Origin: Microbacterium sp. RU1D
GTDB lineage: Bacteria > Actinomycetota > Actinomycetes > Actinomycetales > Microbacteriaceae
Assembly: GCF_900156435.1 (NCBI RefSeq)
Contig: NZ_FTPQ01000001.1
Span: forward strand, 248,001 to 312,000
Length of the DNA stretch: 64,000 nucleotides
Direction: 5' to 3'
Shown here: positions 28,637 through 37,856 of the stretch, one piece after another
How the letters are laid out: each line of letters begins with the position of its first letter
Position numbering within the stretch: the first letter of the stretch is position 1
Position numbers and translations under genes: made by a program
The notes under the pieces: generated by a model
Seen by the model: only the letters and a program-made list of their open reading frames with translations
What the model was told of the DNA's origin: nothing
Databases searched by the model: none

Positions 28637-29700
28637 GCCTGATCTCCCGCGACGGACACCTCGTGTGCGGGGGCGGCGTGCGCGTGGGCGACGATGCGGG
28701 TCAGCACGTCGGGGTCGGTGTCGGGCGGCACGCCGTGGCCGAGGTTGAGCACGTGCGCGCGCGCCGTGCGGCCCCGGGCGAGCACGTCGTCGACATGCGC
28801 GGCCAGCACGGGCCAGGGCGCTCCGAGCAGGGCCGGGTCGATGTTGCCCTGCAGGGTCACGTCGGGGCCGACGACCGCGGCGGCCTCGTCGAGCGGCATC
28901 CGCCAGTCGACCCCCACCGCGTCGGCGAGCCCGCCCAGGCGCATGTCGTCGAGGAAGGCGCCGGTTCCGACGCCGAAGTGGATGCGCGGCACCTCGATCC
29001 CCTCGAGCGCCTCGGTGGAGTGCGGAGCGATGAATTCTCGGAAGGTCGCCGGCGACAGCGAACCCGCCCACGAGTCGAACAACTGCACAGCCTGCGCGCC
29101 GCCCTCGATCTGCGCGTCGAGGAAGGCGCGGGACACCTTCGCCAGCCATCCGGCCAGCCGGTGCCACGAGGCCGGGTCGGCATGCATCATGCCGCGGGCT
29201 CGCAGGTGCTCCTTGGAGGGTCCCCCCTCGACGAGGTACGCGGCGAGGGTGAACGGCGCGCCGGCGAAGCCGATGAGCGGCACCTGATCGCTGAGCTCGG
29301 CGGTGACGCGGCGGGCGGCCTCGCGCACCGGCTCCGCGGCGGCGGCCACGTCGGCCGGGTCGATCGCGGTGACCCGCGCGACGTCGTCGGCGGTGCGCAC
29401 GGGATCGGCGAAGACCGGGCCCCGGCCCGGCTCGATCACGACGTCGACACCGGCCAGTCGCAACGGCACGACGATGTCGCTGAAGAAGATGGCGGCATCC
29501 ACGTCGTGACGACGGATGGGCTGCAGCGTGATCTCCGCCGCGAGATCGGGCGTCAGGCACGCGTCGAGCATGCGCGTGCCCACGCGCAGCTCGCGGTATT
29601 CGGGCAGCGAGCGCCCCGCCTGCCGCATGAACCAGACCGGCTGACGCTCGGGACGGTCGCCTCGGAGGGCGCGGAGGAGGGGAGCGTCGAGGGAGGCCAT
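28633..29700 (-). CDS. hemE: Uroporphyrinogen decarboxylase HemE
   Basis: Decarboxylates uroporphyrinogen III to coproporphyrinogen III. The 355-residue TIM barrel shows the N-terminal VWFMRQAGRSLPEYR with the substrate-binding Arg pair, the Asp of AIFFSDIVVPLRLAG, IGFAGAPFTLAAYLVEG, VQLFDSWAGSLSP, VTLQGNIDPALL and HVLNLGHGVPPDTDPD. ATG 29700 is preferred because GGGAGG lies nine bases upstream; ATG 29709 (MDAM start) directly abuts it. It is divergent from hemA, sharing a 100-bp promoter region, and translation-coupled to hemY. Confidence 0.95.
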   Translation of the reverse strand: MASLDAPLLRALRGDRPERQPVWFMRQAGRSLPEYRELRVGTRMLDACLTPDLAAEITLQPIRRHDVDAAIFFSDIVVPLRLAGVDVVIEPGRGPVFADPVRTADDVARVTAIDPADVAAAAEPVREAARRVTAELSDQVPLIGFAGAPFTLAAYLVEGGPSKEHLRARGMMHADPASWHRLAGWLAKVSRAFLDAQIEGGAQAVQLFDSWAGSLSPATFREFIAPHSTEALEGIEVPRIHFGVGTGAFLDDMRLGGLADAVGVDWRMPLDEAAAVVGPDVTLQGNIDPALLGAPWPVLAAHVDDVLARGRTARAHVLNLGHGVPPDTDPDVLTRIVAHAHAAPAHEVSVAGDQA

Positions 29701-29788
29701 GGCATCCATCCTCCCATTCAGCCCCTGCGCGCGCGGGGGATGCCTTGACGTCGAGAGGCCGTCCGGAATACCCCGAGGCGCCCGGGCG

Positions 29789-29794
29789 TAGAAT
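29789..29794 (+). promoter_or_regulatory. -10 box TAGAAT, probable leaderless start of hemA
   Basis: TAGAAT ends immediately before an ATG at 29795 and six bases before the GTG at 29801. If the usual six-base spacing holds, transcription starts on the GTG. Confidence 0.5.
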
Positions 29795-29800
29795 ATGAGC

Positions 29801-31129
29801 GTGTTGCTGTGCGTCAGCGCGAGTCACAAGACCGCGTCCTTCGAGCTCCTCGAGCGGCTCAGCGTACCCCGCACCCCCGTCGCCCCCCTGATCGCCGAGC
29901 ACGCCGAGCTCGTGCAGGGCGCGGTCGTCGTCGCCACCTGCAACCGCTTCGAGGCGTACGTCGACATGGACGAACCCGTCACCGCCGCCGTCGCCCTGGG
30001 CGTCGACGCGACCCTGAGCGCCATCGAGGCCGCCACCGGCGTGCCCGCTCGCGAACTCGAGGGCTCGTACACCGTGCTCGGCGGCGACGACGTCGCGGAG
30101 CACCTCTTCTCCGTCGCCTCGGGCCTCGAATCCGTCGTCGTGGGCGAGGGCGAGATCGCCGGCCAGGTGCGTCGCGCGCTCACCGAGTCGAGGCAGCTCG
30201 GCACCACCTCCGCCGAGCTCGAGCGACTGTTCCAGCGTGCGTCGGAGGCGCAGCGCGGCGTGAAGAACTCCACCGCCATCGGCCGCGCGGGCCGCTCGCT
30301 CGTGCGCCTCGGCCTCGAACTCGCCGACAGCCGCATCGCCGACTGGTCGACGCAGCGCGTGCTGCTGGTCGGCACCGGCGCGTACGCCGCCGCCACCGTC
30401 GCCGCCCTCCGCGATCAGGGCGCCGAAGACATCTCGGTGCACTCGCCCTCGGGCCGCGCCGCGAAGTTCGCCGCGAAGCACGGACTGCGGGCGATCTCAG
30501 CCGAGACCTTCCCCTCCGCCGTCGCGCACGCCGACCTCGTCATCACGTGCACCACGAGCGAGCACCACGTCGTCAGCGCCGCCACCTTCGCCGCCGGACG
30601 CACCGGCGCCGAGACGACCGCGGCCGCCGGCTGCCCGGTCGACCACGCGGGCCGCCGTCTCGTGATCGACCTCGGCCTCCCCCGCAACGTCGACCCCGAC
30701 GTCGCAACGGTGCCGGGCGTCGACCTGCTCGACCTCGAGACCATCCGCCTGCACGCCCCGCTCGAGGAGCTGCAGGCCACCGACGCCGCGCGCGACCTCG
30801 TGCGCGACGCCGCTCGCCGCTTCGCGTCCGTGGGCGAGCGCAAGAACATCACCCCCGCGGTCGTCGCGCTGCGCGCCCACGTCTTCGGCGTGCTCGACGC
30901 CGAGGTGGCCCGGGTGCGCGCCCGCGGCGACGAGGGCGGTCAGACCGAGCAGGCCCTGCGCCACCTGGTCGGCGTGCTGCTGCACACCCCCACCACGCGT
31001 GCGCACGAGCTGGCCGAGACGGGCCGCGCCGACGAGTACATCGACGCCCTGTCGGCGCTGTTCGGCATCGAGGTCGAAGGCCCCGCGGACTCCGCCGCCC
31101 CGCGTCGCGACATCGCCGACGCGGGCTGA
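29801..31129 (+). CDS. hemA: Glutamyl-tRNA reductase HemA
   Basis: First enzyme of C5 heme synthesis, reducing glutamyl-tRNA to glutamate-1-semialdehyde with NADPH. Landmarks are LLCVSASHKTASFELLERL at the N-terminus, the nucleophile Cys in VVATCNRFEAYVD (about 50), SVVVGEGEIAGQVRRAL, SEAQRGVKNSTAIGRAG and the NADPH fold VLLVGTGAYAAATVAAL. The GXGXXG tail is slightly altered. GTG 29801 is chosen for the TAGAAT spacing; ATG 29795 would add two residues. Divergent from hemE. An insert around residue 255-275 (CPVDHAGRR) is seen in relatives. Confidence 0.93.
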   Translation: MLLCVSASHKTASFELLERLSVPRTPVAPLIAEHAELVQGAVVVATCNRFEAYVDMDEPVTAAVALGVDATLSAIEAATGVPARELEGSYTVLGGDDVAEHLFSVASGLESVVVGEGEIAGQVRRALTESRQLGTTSAELERLFQRASEAQRGVKNSTAIGRAGRSLVRLGLELADSRIADWSTQRVLLVGTGAYAAATVAALRDQGAEDISVHSPSGRAAKFAAKHGLRAISAETFPSAVAHADLVITCTTSEHHVVSAATFAAGRTGAETTAAAGCPVDHAGRRLVIDLGLPRNVDPDVATVPGVDLLDLETIRLHAPLEELQATDAARDLVRDAARRFASVGERKNITPAVVALRAHVFGVLDAEVARVRARGDEGGQTEQALRHLVGVLLHTPTTRAHELAETGRADEYIDALSALFGIEVEGPADSAAPRRDIADAG

Positions 31130-31212
31130 CCCTCCGACGGGCGCGACGGCGCCCGTCCGGCGCGCGTGGGCCGGTGATCGCCGACGCCACGAGCTCGGGC
31201 AGGATGGATGCC

Positions 31213-31494
31213 GTGAGCACACCGGCATCCGAGGTCTACGTCGTCGCGGGCGAAGACCGCGCCCGCAACGGACTGCGGTGGGCTGCGACCGTGGTGCTCG
31301 GGTTGCTCGACGCGGGCGGTGGCGCCCCGGCGGTGAGCGAGGTCGTCATCCGGCGCGTGGACGGGTCGCTGGTGAAGCGCCTTCCTCCTGGCGACGTCGA
31401 TGACTTCCGGTCACAGCTGAACGAGATCACGCTCGACCTCGTGGCGATGGATGCCGTGCCCTTCGCGCGGAAGTGGATCGCCGCGCCGGAGTGA
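31213..31494 (+). CDS. Small hypothetical protein
   Basis: A 93-residue acidic protein. EVYVVAGEDRARNGLRWAATVVLGLLDAGG, then VVIRRVDGSLVKRLPPGDVDDF and a C-terminal FARKWIAAPE. No family is recognised and there is no membrane segment long enough to be sure. GTG 31213 has GGATGG upstream; ATG 31204 is possible. It follows hemA by 83 bp on the same strand. Confidence 0.65.
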   Translation: MSTPASEVYVVAGEDRARNGLRWAATVVLGLLDAGGGAPAVSEVVIRRVDGSLVKRLPPGDVDDFRSQLNEITLDLVAMDAVPFARKWIAAPE

Positions 31495-31617
31495 CCGCGT
31501 TGGAGCGGCGCCTGCCGAGGGCCGGACGGTGAGGCGGCATCCGACTCATCGCGATCCAAGACGCGGTATCGAGCCGGACAGCAACCCCTCCCCGAGAGGG
31601 CGCGCGAGAATGAACGC

Positions 31618-32193
31618 ATGAGCCTGCGCATCACCGACGACCCCGCCGCCGACGAACTGCTGTCGACGAACCCCCTCGCGTTGCTGGTCGGGATGCTGCT
31701 CGACCAGCAGGTCGCCATGGAGACCGCCTTCGCCGGCCCGCTGAAGATCCAGGAGCGGACCGGGTCGATGGATGCCGCGACCATCGCGCACGACGACCCC
31801 GAGGCCTTCGCGGCGGCGTTCTCGCAGTCGCCGGCGGTGCACCGCTTCCCCGGGTCGATGGCCAAGCGCGTGCAGTCGCTGTGCGCCGCTGTCGAAGAGG
31901 ATTGGGACGGCGACGCCGCGAACATCTGGACTCGCGACACCCCCGACGGCGCGACGGTGCTGAAGCGGCTCAAGGCCCTGCCGGGGTTCGGCGAGCAGAA
32001 GGCGAAGATCTTCCTCGCCCTCTTGGGCAAGCAGCGCGGCTTCGACGGCGCCGGATGGCGCGAGGCCTCGGCACCGTACGGCGAGGACGGGTCGTTCCGC
32101 TCGGTCGCCGACATCGTCAGCCCCGAGTCGCTGACGAAGGTGCGGGAGCACAAGCGCGCGGCGAAGGCGGCGGCGAAGGAGTCGAAGGGCTGA
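31618..32193 (+). CDS. HhH-GPD base-excision DNA repair protein
   Basis: A 191-residue protein of the short actinobacterial HhH-GPD type. The helix-hairpin-helix is LKALPGFGEQKAKIFLALLG (about 120-140). LALLVGMLLDQQVAMETAF near the N-terminus matches the first GPD helices. The usual Gly-Pro-Asp loop is poorly kept, and its role as a glycosylase rather than a DNA-binding repair accessory is inferred. The end is Lys/Ala-rich. A GAGAAT box six bases before ATG 31618 suggests a leaderless start. Confidence 0.85.
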   Translation: MSLRITDDPAADELLSTNPLALLVGMLLDQQVAMETAFAGPLKIQERTGSMDAATIAHDDPEAFAAAFSQSPAVHRFPGSMAKRVQSLCAAVEEDWDGDAANIWTRDTPDGATVLKRLKALPGFGEQKAKIFLALLGKQRGFDGAGWREASAPYGEDGSFRSVADIVSPESLTKVREHKRAAKAAAKESKG

Positions 32194-32274
32194 AGCGCCG
32201 CCGCGCGGGCTGCTCCCGCCCAGGGCTGAAACGCCGCCTCCCCGGCTGACTCAGCCAGCGCGACGGATCGCACA

Positions 32275-35200
32275 TCACCGGAGGGCGCGGATCGCCAGCC
32301 CCACTGCCTTCACTTCCCGCAGCCGACGCTCGTAGGTCGCCGCGACCGTGACGAGAAGAGCGCCGGCGACACCGATCCACAGCCACCACAGGCCCGAGAC
32401 GCTCTCGTAGATCGACGCGATCCACGGCCACAGCTGCGCCACGGCGTGCACGATCAGCACGACTCCACCGAGCAGCACCGGCGCCTGCAGGCGGAAGCGG
32501 ACGCCGAGCAGCAGGGCGGCCAGCGCGACGACGCCGAGGGCGACGATCCGCCACAGGGCGTTGCCGCCGCCGAAGTCGAAGAGCAGCGAAGGCACCAGCA
32601 GCAGGGCGAGCGGCGCGCCCAGTGCAGGCCAGCTGCGGAGCGTCTCGCGCCGGCGCAGCGCTCGCCCGCCGACGACCAGCGCGCCGACCGCCAGGGGCAC
32701 GGTGACCGATTCGATCGGGTCGACGACGCCGAAGGCCGCGCCGCTCACGGCGACGACGAACCCGAGGCCGAGGCCGACCGCCGCCAGCGTCCGTTCCCCG
32801 ACCCCGCGCCACGCGGCACCGACGCCCGCCACCACCGCGACCGTGATCGCCGCGCGGATCGTGCCCTCATCTGGTGTCACGACGATGCGCGCGATCGTGG
32901 TGAGCGCGAACACGGCAAGAGCGACGGATGCCGAGACGGCGGCGAGCCACACCGGTGGCGTCTTCGCGTGACGGCGCAGCACCGCGGCGACCGACAGCGG
33001 CAGCATGACGAGCGGCACCCACAGGTCGAAGATCGGGCGGTCGAGATCGGCGAAGGAACGGATGACACCCGCGAGCACGAGCGCAGCGGCGGAGACGCCG
33101 AAGACCGTGGGGACGAGCGGCGCGAGGCGCGACGGCGAACGCAGCGCCGACACGGCCGTGAGCACGCCCGAGATGATGAGCACGACGATCGTGCGCCCCA
33201 GATCGTCGGACACCAGTACGGCGGAGGGAAGCAGCCCGACGGCCAATCCCGCCGCCACGAGGACTCCGCCCTGAGCGGTCACGGGCCGGGCGCGGCCGGG
33301 AACGGCGGCCGCTAGGAGGGCGAGCGCCAGCGGCACCGTCAGGGCCTCGAGGGGACGCACGCCCGCTCCGATGCCGACCACGGCGAGCAGAGCCGTGCCC
33401 CCCAGCGCCGCGAACCCGGTCACGGCGGGGTCGGCGCCCGGCACGACGCGCGTCAGAGCACCACTGCGAAGGACCGCCGCTCCCGCCGCGCCGAGCAGCA
33501 GCGTCGCCATCGTCGCGCGTGCGACGGGGCCTTCGGCGATGCCGATCAGTACCGCCTCGCCGAGGGTGAACACCACGACGCCCGCGGCCACGACACCACC
33601 GGCGACCGTTCGCGACCACGCGGGCTCGCGTCGGGCGATCCCGGCAGCCGTCGCGAGGAGGGCCGCGGTCACGACGACCACCGTCGCGTCGAGCACGCCC
33701 CCGGTGGCGACGCCGCGCGCGGACGCCTCGATCAGGCAGGCGCCGAGCGCGACGACGAGCCCCAGCGCCCCGGCCGTCGCGACGGCGAGCGGCAGCGGCT
33801 CGGGCGTGCGAGGCGGTCTGACCCAGGCGCCGGCGACCGCCAGCGCCGCGCCGACGGCGATCGACACGACCGCCCGCACCGGTTCGTCGCCGGCAGATGC
33901 CGCTGTCGGCAGCACCGCCAGTGCGACTCCCGCGAATGCGATGACGGCGGGCGCCGATGCCGGACGCGTCGCGACCCGACGGCGCGCCCGCTCCTCGGCG
34001 GTGGCGATCGCGAGCAGCGCCGCCGCGACGGGGAGGGTGAAGGCCTCCACCGCCTCGACCCGCCCTGCGGTCAGCTGCGTCCACAGCGCGACGGCCGCGA
34101 GCGCGAGCGCGAGCCAGACGAGGTGGCGCCGTGAACCCCGCGACGCGAAGAGCCCGTCCGCATCGACCGCCTGGATGAGCACGACGACGGCCAGCAGGAG
34201 CAACGGCATCGCGACGCCCGCGGTGAAGATCGCGGAGACGACGGCCGCCAGGCCCACGACGACGGCTCCCGCGTCGAAGAGGCCGCGTGTGAGGCGATCG
34301 GCACGCAGCCGCCAGAGAGCAACGGCCGCGCACACCACCCCGACGGATGCCAGGAGCACGCTCCGCGCGAACGGGGTCGGCTCGGCCTCGCGCACCCCGG
34401 TCAGCACGGTCGCGGCGGCGATGATCGGCACGAGGAGCGCGGCGACCGGACGGACGACGGTCGCGTCGACCAAGGCCCGTCGCATCACGATCGCGGCCGC
34501 CGAGACGACGGTCATGATACCGACGGCCACGAGCCACACCGTCGCGGCGAGACCGCCGCGCGCCCAGACGAGAGCAGGGAGGCCCAGGGCGACGACGAGG
34601 AGGAGACCCGTCAGCACCATGGCCTCGCGTTGCGCGACGGTGAGCCGGGTCGCGGAGCGCGAGGGCAGCACCGCGAGGGCGAGCAGCACCGCCGCCACCG
34701 CCGCCCCCGCCGTGAGGGGGTGCGGTTCGTCGAGCCGCACGTTGAGACCGCTCTGCACCACAGAGGGGACGAGCACCGCACTGAGCGGGACGAAGAGCGT
34801 GAACGCCACGACCGCGGGGACGCGGGTCGCACGCGCCGCGGGGGCCACCGTCCACAGCAGCGCCGCGACGACCACCGTCGCCACCGCCCAGGTCAGGGGC
34901 GAACTGAACGACAGCACCCACCCGGCTACCGCGGCAACGAGACCACCAGTCGCTGCGACGGCAACGGGTCCGCGGCGGCGGAGAAGCAGCCAAGTGGCGA
35001 CGACCGCGAGCGCCAGATTCCACAGCACGACCGCGCCGATCATGCGCAGCTGCGGTCCCGCCAGCAGAGCCACGACGGCACCAGCCCAGAGCAGAGCGGG
35101 CCGCCGCGCCGCGCCAGGACTACCCCATCGCCACGCGATCGCCGCGAGAACGACCACGGCCGCGAGCGAGAGGACGGAGGCGGAGCTGGTGGCATCCGGG

Positions 35201-37008
35201 ACGTCGACCTCGGACGCCGACCTCGCGAACACGCGCCCGATACCGACGATCGGCGCGACCCAGGCGAACAACGCCCATCCGAGCGGGGGAAGAGCCGCGA
35301 GCCCGGCCGCGACGCCCGCCGCGAGGGCGGCAGCCGAGAGCGCGGTGCGCCCGGACCCCGCTCGTGCCCGGGAACGCGAGAGATCGAGGCCCAGCGCGAC
35401 CACCGTCGCCACGAGCAGCGGAACGGTGACAGCGGCGGCGGGATCGGTCGATCGGATCGCGGTCGCGGCGACCCCCGCACCCAGCAGGACCACCGCGAGG
35501 GGAGCGGCCACGCGCGCCGTCGCGCTCTCGTCCCGGCGTGCGGCGATCGCGGCATGGGCGGCGACGAGCAGCGCGAGGGGAAGCGTCGCCGCGACGGGCG
35601 CCCACGTCGCGCCCGGGTCGCGGACGAGGGCGGCCGCGAGCCCGACGACGGCGCCGATCGCGGCGAGTCCGCGGATGACCGCCGTCTCGACGCGCAGGGA
35701 GCCTGCATCGGGACGGGCGAGCCGCGGCAGGAGCGGGGCGGCGAGGGCCACGGCGAGAGTCGTCACCGCCGCGGCGTACCAGGCGACCGCCGCGTCGTCG
35801 CCGGCGATCCCGGCAGCCACCGACGCCGGACCGAGCACGAGCGCGATCGCCCCGACCGACAGCGGTGAGCGCAGCCGCGACTGACGGGCCCACCCCACGA
35901 AGGCGACCCCGGCGATCAGCGCCGCCACGCCCCAGTACACGCGCGCGCCCACCGCAGCGGCTCCCGCGAGGTCGTTGGCGCGGACGGCCCAGACGTCGAG
36001 CGCGATCAGGGCGATGCCTAGGAGGGCGATGCCCTCGGCCGTGGCGGTGAGTCCGCGACGACGCAGGAGGGATGCCGTGACGACGACCCCCGCCGTGGCC
36101 ACGGCGACGACGACCGAGCGGAGCACGAGCCCGCCGGCCACCCACGCCACGGTCAGGAAGAAGGCCGCGGCGACGGCGAGCAGCACAACGCCCGCCGACA
36201 GCAGGAACACCTGCACGCCCGACCGTCGCGGCTTCGCCGGATCCGTCGCGACGCCCTCGGGCGCTGCCGTGCCGCTCGGGGGCACGGACCCGCCCGACGG
36301 AACCGGGCCGGCCGAGGAGATGGGAACGACCGGAGCGGGCGGATCGACCGACGGGGAAGGATCGGCCGGCGGCGCGGCGGGATTCAGCGTCCCGGGTCCC
36401 ACCGGCGCGGTCGCCTTCGTCGGCGGAGCGGCGGCGCCCGGAGGGACAGCGTCCTGAACAACCGCGGCCGGAGCGACAGCGTCCTGAACAACCGCGCCTG
36501 GAGCGAGAGCGTCCTGAGCGGCGGGGCCCGGAGCGCCAGCGCCCGGCTCGACGGCATCCTTCGACGAGGACGCACCGGTCGAGGCCGGCGTCGCAGCGCC
36601 TGACGCAGGAGGAGCAAGTACACCCGGGCCCTCCGCGACCGCGAGCGGAGCCCCGTCCGTGACCCGCGCCGGACTCGGCGCCGCCCACGCGGGTGTCGCG
36701 GCCGGAACGGTCGCGGGGGAAGACGCGGGGGCCACCACGTCACCGTGCGACCCGGCGGCCGCCGCCGCGGCATCCTGACGTATCCGCAACAGCACGTCGG
36801 CGCGCTGGTCGCTCAGCTCGACGATGCGCCTCGACAGCTCGAGCACGCGCGCGGTGCGCACGTCGGTGAGGTCGAGCCCGCATGCCGTGCACGGCGTCGT
36901 GGAGATCGTCGTGAAGCACGACGGACACCGGGTGGTGTCGGTCAGCACGCCCGGCTGCGCCGGCCACGCCATGCCCGCGCGGGGTGTCCCGCTCGTCACG
37001 TCCGTCAT
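32275..37008 (-). CDS. Giant polytopic membrane protein, SCO7613-C-terminal type
   Basis: A 1577-residue protein, the largest gene in the window. The N-terminus carries a zinc ribbon, CPSCFTTISTTPCTACGLDL, with two CxxC pairs. A helical segment (RRIVELSDQRADVLLRI) and a 150-residue Ala/Pro/Val-rich low-complexity linker follow. From about residue 255 to the end there is an almost unbroken series of more than thirty hydrophobic segments. This layout is that of actinobacterial proteins named for a SCO7613 C-terminal domain. The role is unknown. The ATG at 37008 is preceded by GAGGGGG, with a TAGCCT box further upstream. Confidence 0.85.
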   Translation of the reverse strand: MTDVTSGTPRAGMAWPAQPGVLTDTTRCPSCFTTISTTPCTACGLDLTDVRTARVLELSRRIVELSDQRADVLLRIRQDAAAAAAGSHGDVVAPASSPATVPAATPAWAAPSPARVTDGAPLAVAEGPGVLAPPASGAATPASTGASSSKDAVEPGAGAPGPAAQDALAPGAVVQDAVAPAAVVQDAVPPGAAAPPTKATAPVGPGTLNPAAPPADPSPSVDPPAPVVPISSAGPVPSGGSVPPSGTAAPEGVATDPAKPRRSGVQVFLLSAGVVLLAVAAAFFLTVAWVAGGLVLRSVVVAVATAGVVVTASLLRRRGLTATAEGIALLGIALIALDVWAVRANDLAGAAAVGARVYWGVAALIAGVAFVGWARQSRLRSPLSVGAIALVLGPASVAAGIAGDDAAVAWYAAAVTTLAVALAAPLLPRLARPDAGSLRVETAVIRGLAAIGAVVGLAAALVRDPGATWAPVAATLPLALLVAAHAAIAARRDESATARVAAPLAVVLLGAGVAATAIRSTDPAAAVTVPLLVATVVALGLDLSRSRARAGSGRTALSAAALAAGVAAGLAALPPLGWALFAWVAPIVGIGRVFARSASEVDVPDATSSASVLSLAAVVVLAAIAWRWGSPGAARRPALLWAGAVVALLAGPQLRMIGAVVLWNLALAVVATWLLLRRRGPVAVAATGGLVAAVAGWVLSFSSPLTWAVATVVVAALLWTVAPAARATRVPAVVAFTLFVPLSAVLVPSVVQSGLNVRLDEPHPLTAGAAVAAVLLALAVLPSRSATRLTVAQREAMVLTGLLLVVALGLPALVWARGGLAATVWLVAVGIMTVVSAAAIVMRRALVDATVVRPVAALLVPIIAAATVLTGVREAEPTPFARSVLLASVGVVCAAVALWRLRADRLTRGLFDAGAVVVGLAAVVSAIFTAGVAMPLLLLAVVVLIQAVDADGLFASRGSRRHLVWLALALAAVALWTQLTAGRVEAVEAFTLPVAAALLAIATAEERARRRVATRPASAPAVIAFAGVALAVLPTAASAGDEPVRAVVSIAVGAALAVAGAWVRPPRTPEPLPLAVATAGALGLVVALGACLIEASARGVATGGVLDATVVVVTAALLATAAGIARREPAWSRTVAGGVVAAGVVVFTLGEAVLIGIAEGPVARATMATLLLGAAGAAVLRSGALTRVVPGADPAVTGFAALGGTALLAVVGIGAGVRPLEALTVPLALALLAAAVPGRARPVTAQGGVLVAAGLAVGLLPSAVLVSDDLGRTIVVLIISGVLTAVSALRSPSRLAPLVPTVFGVSAAALVLAGVIRSFADLDRPIFDLWVPLVMLPLSVAAVLRRHAKTPPVWLAAVSASVALAVFALTTIARIVVTPDEGTIRAAITVAVVAGVGAAWRGVGERTLAAVGLGLGFVVAVSGAAFGVVDPIESVTVPLAVGALVVGGRALRRRETLRSWPALGAPLALLLVPSLLFDFGGGNALWRIVALGVVALAALLLGVRFRLQAPVLLGGVVLIVHAVAQLWPWIASIYESVSGLWWLWIGVAGALLVTVAATYERRLREVKAVGLAIRALR

Positions 37009-37037
37009 CGTGCCCCCTCGGCGTCGGTCGTCGCCCC

Positions 37038-37043
37038 AGGCTA
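37038..37043 (-). promoter_or_regulatory. -10 box TAGCCT of the giant membrane protein gene
   Basis: Minus-strand TAGCCT lies about 30 bases before ATG 37008, giving a short leader that contains the GAGGGGG ribosome site. Confidence 0.4.
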
Positions 37044-37104
37044 GCGAACCCGCCGACAGCCCCCGGGTTGTGCCCACAGACCCGCACCGACGCCTCCTCC
37101 CCAC

Positions 37105-37602
37105 CCCGGGCGCCGTGCGCTTGCGGCGCGGCCATGAGCAGTCCGCGGCGTGAGAGGGCGCTGCGCCGCGGACGAGCGCCGGACCACGAATCGTCAGCCG
37201 GGCGCCGTCTCGAGACGAGACGGGCGACGCCCCGAAAACGACGGAGACCGGATGCCATGACCCCGCGGGATCGTGGCATCCGCTAGTGGCATATGCGGGC
37301 CAAAATGTGGGCCGAGAGTATCTCGACCTCTATCCCATAATTGAGCGCTCCGCCATTTACTCCACGCCGATGGTCACCCGCCGCGGCCCAACACGCACGT
37401 CCCAAAAATCTTTGGACGATCTGATTCACGGGCGCGGGGGGCTCGCCTGGAAGACGATCTGAACTAGCACCGTCTACGGACCGAACGTCTACATCGCCTT
37501 CCAGGCCCAACATGACTCGGCCAGCGCCGACGCCTCCGACGCGCATCGTTCTAGAGATGCAGCACCGCTCTACATGTCCAACGGCGCATTGGACGTTTCC
37601 TC
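37105..37602. other. Gene-free stretch at the left edge of the low-GC region
   Basis: No gene is recognised. An 8-bp hairpin CCGTCTCG-AGA-CGAGACGG lies near 37205-37223, and the last GGATGCC/GGCATCC heptamers before the island are at about 37252 and 37274. From about 37280 the base composition drops visibly (AATTGAGCGCTC, AAAAATCTTTGG). A 107-residue minus frame at 37283-37606 has a TTG start and no family features, so it is left out. Confidence 0.5.
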
Positions 37603-37743
37603 TCAAGTGAGGCCGGAAGGTTCGCCGGAGAAGTAGAACGGTTCCCCTCGGCGTAGCTTGTTGCCGATCACGATTTAAAGGTGCGCGAGGAGGCGGTCTT
37701 CGAAGTCTGCGCGCACCTGCTCGCGATAGATAAATTTGCCCAT
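37603..37743 (-). pseudogene. Broken DUF7882-family gene, 5' part
   Basis: Reading the minus strand from ATG 37743 gives MGKFIYREQVRADFEDRLLA, then His-Leu, an in-frame TAA at 37677-37675 where relatives have Gln, then IVIGNKLRRGEPFYFS, and a second stop at 37605. This is the N-terminal half of the small Microbacteriaceae DUF7882 protein, as shown by the second copy near 43014 (DFEDRLLAHLQIVIGNKLRR). The remaining half (SWKED...GGRT) is missing. It is therefore a dead fragment. Confidence 0.8.
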
Positions 37744-37856
37744 GTAGTCAGTTTCTCCATGACGCCGCCCGCGACAAGACCGGCTTTGCGCTTGATGGTG
37801 CGGCCCATGCGGTGGACGAAGTAGCTCAGCTGGTAGCGCACGTCCAAGGGTGGTAG

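Noticed and set aside
27131..30481. A 1116-residue protein spanning hemY, hemE and the start of hemA
   Set aside because: Only the hemY part has protein-family features. The upstream frame is an unstopped shadow of hemE and hemA caused by high GC.
37283..37606. 107-residue minus-strand gene
   Set aside because: TTG start, no ribosome site, no conserved features, and it sits at the composition shift. Left as non-coding.
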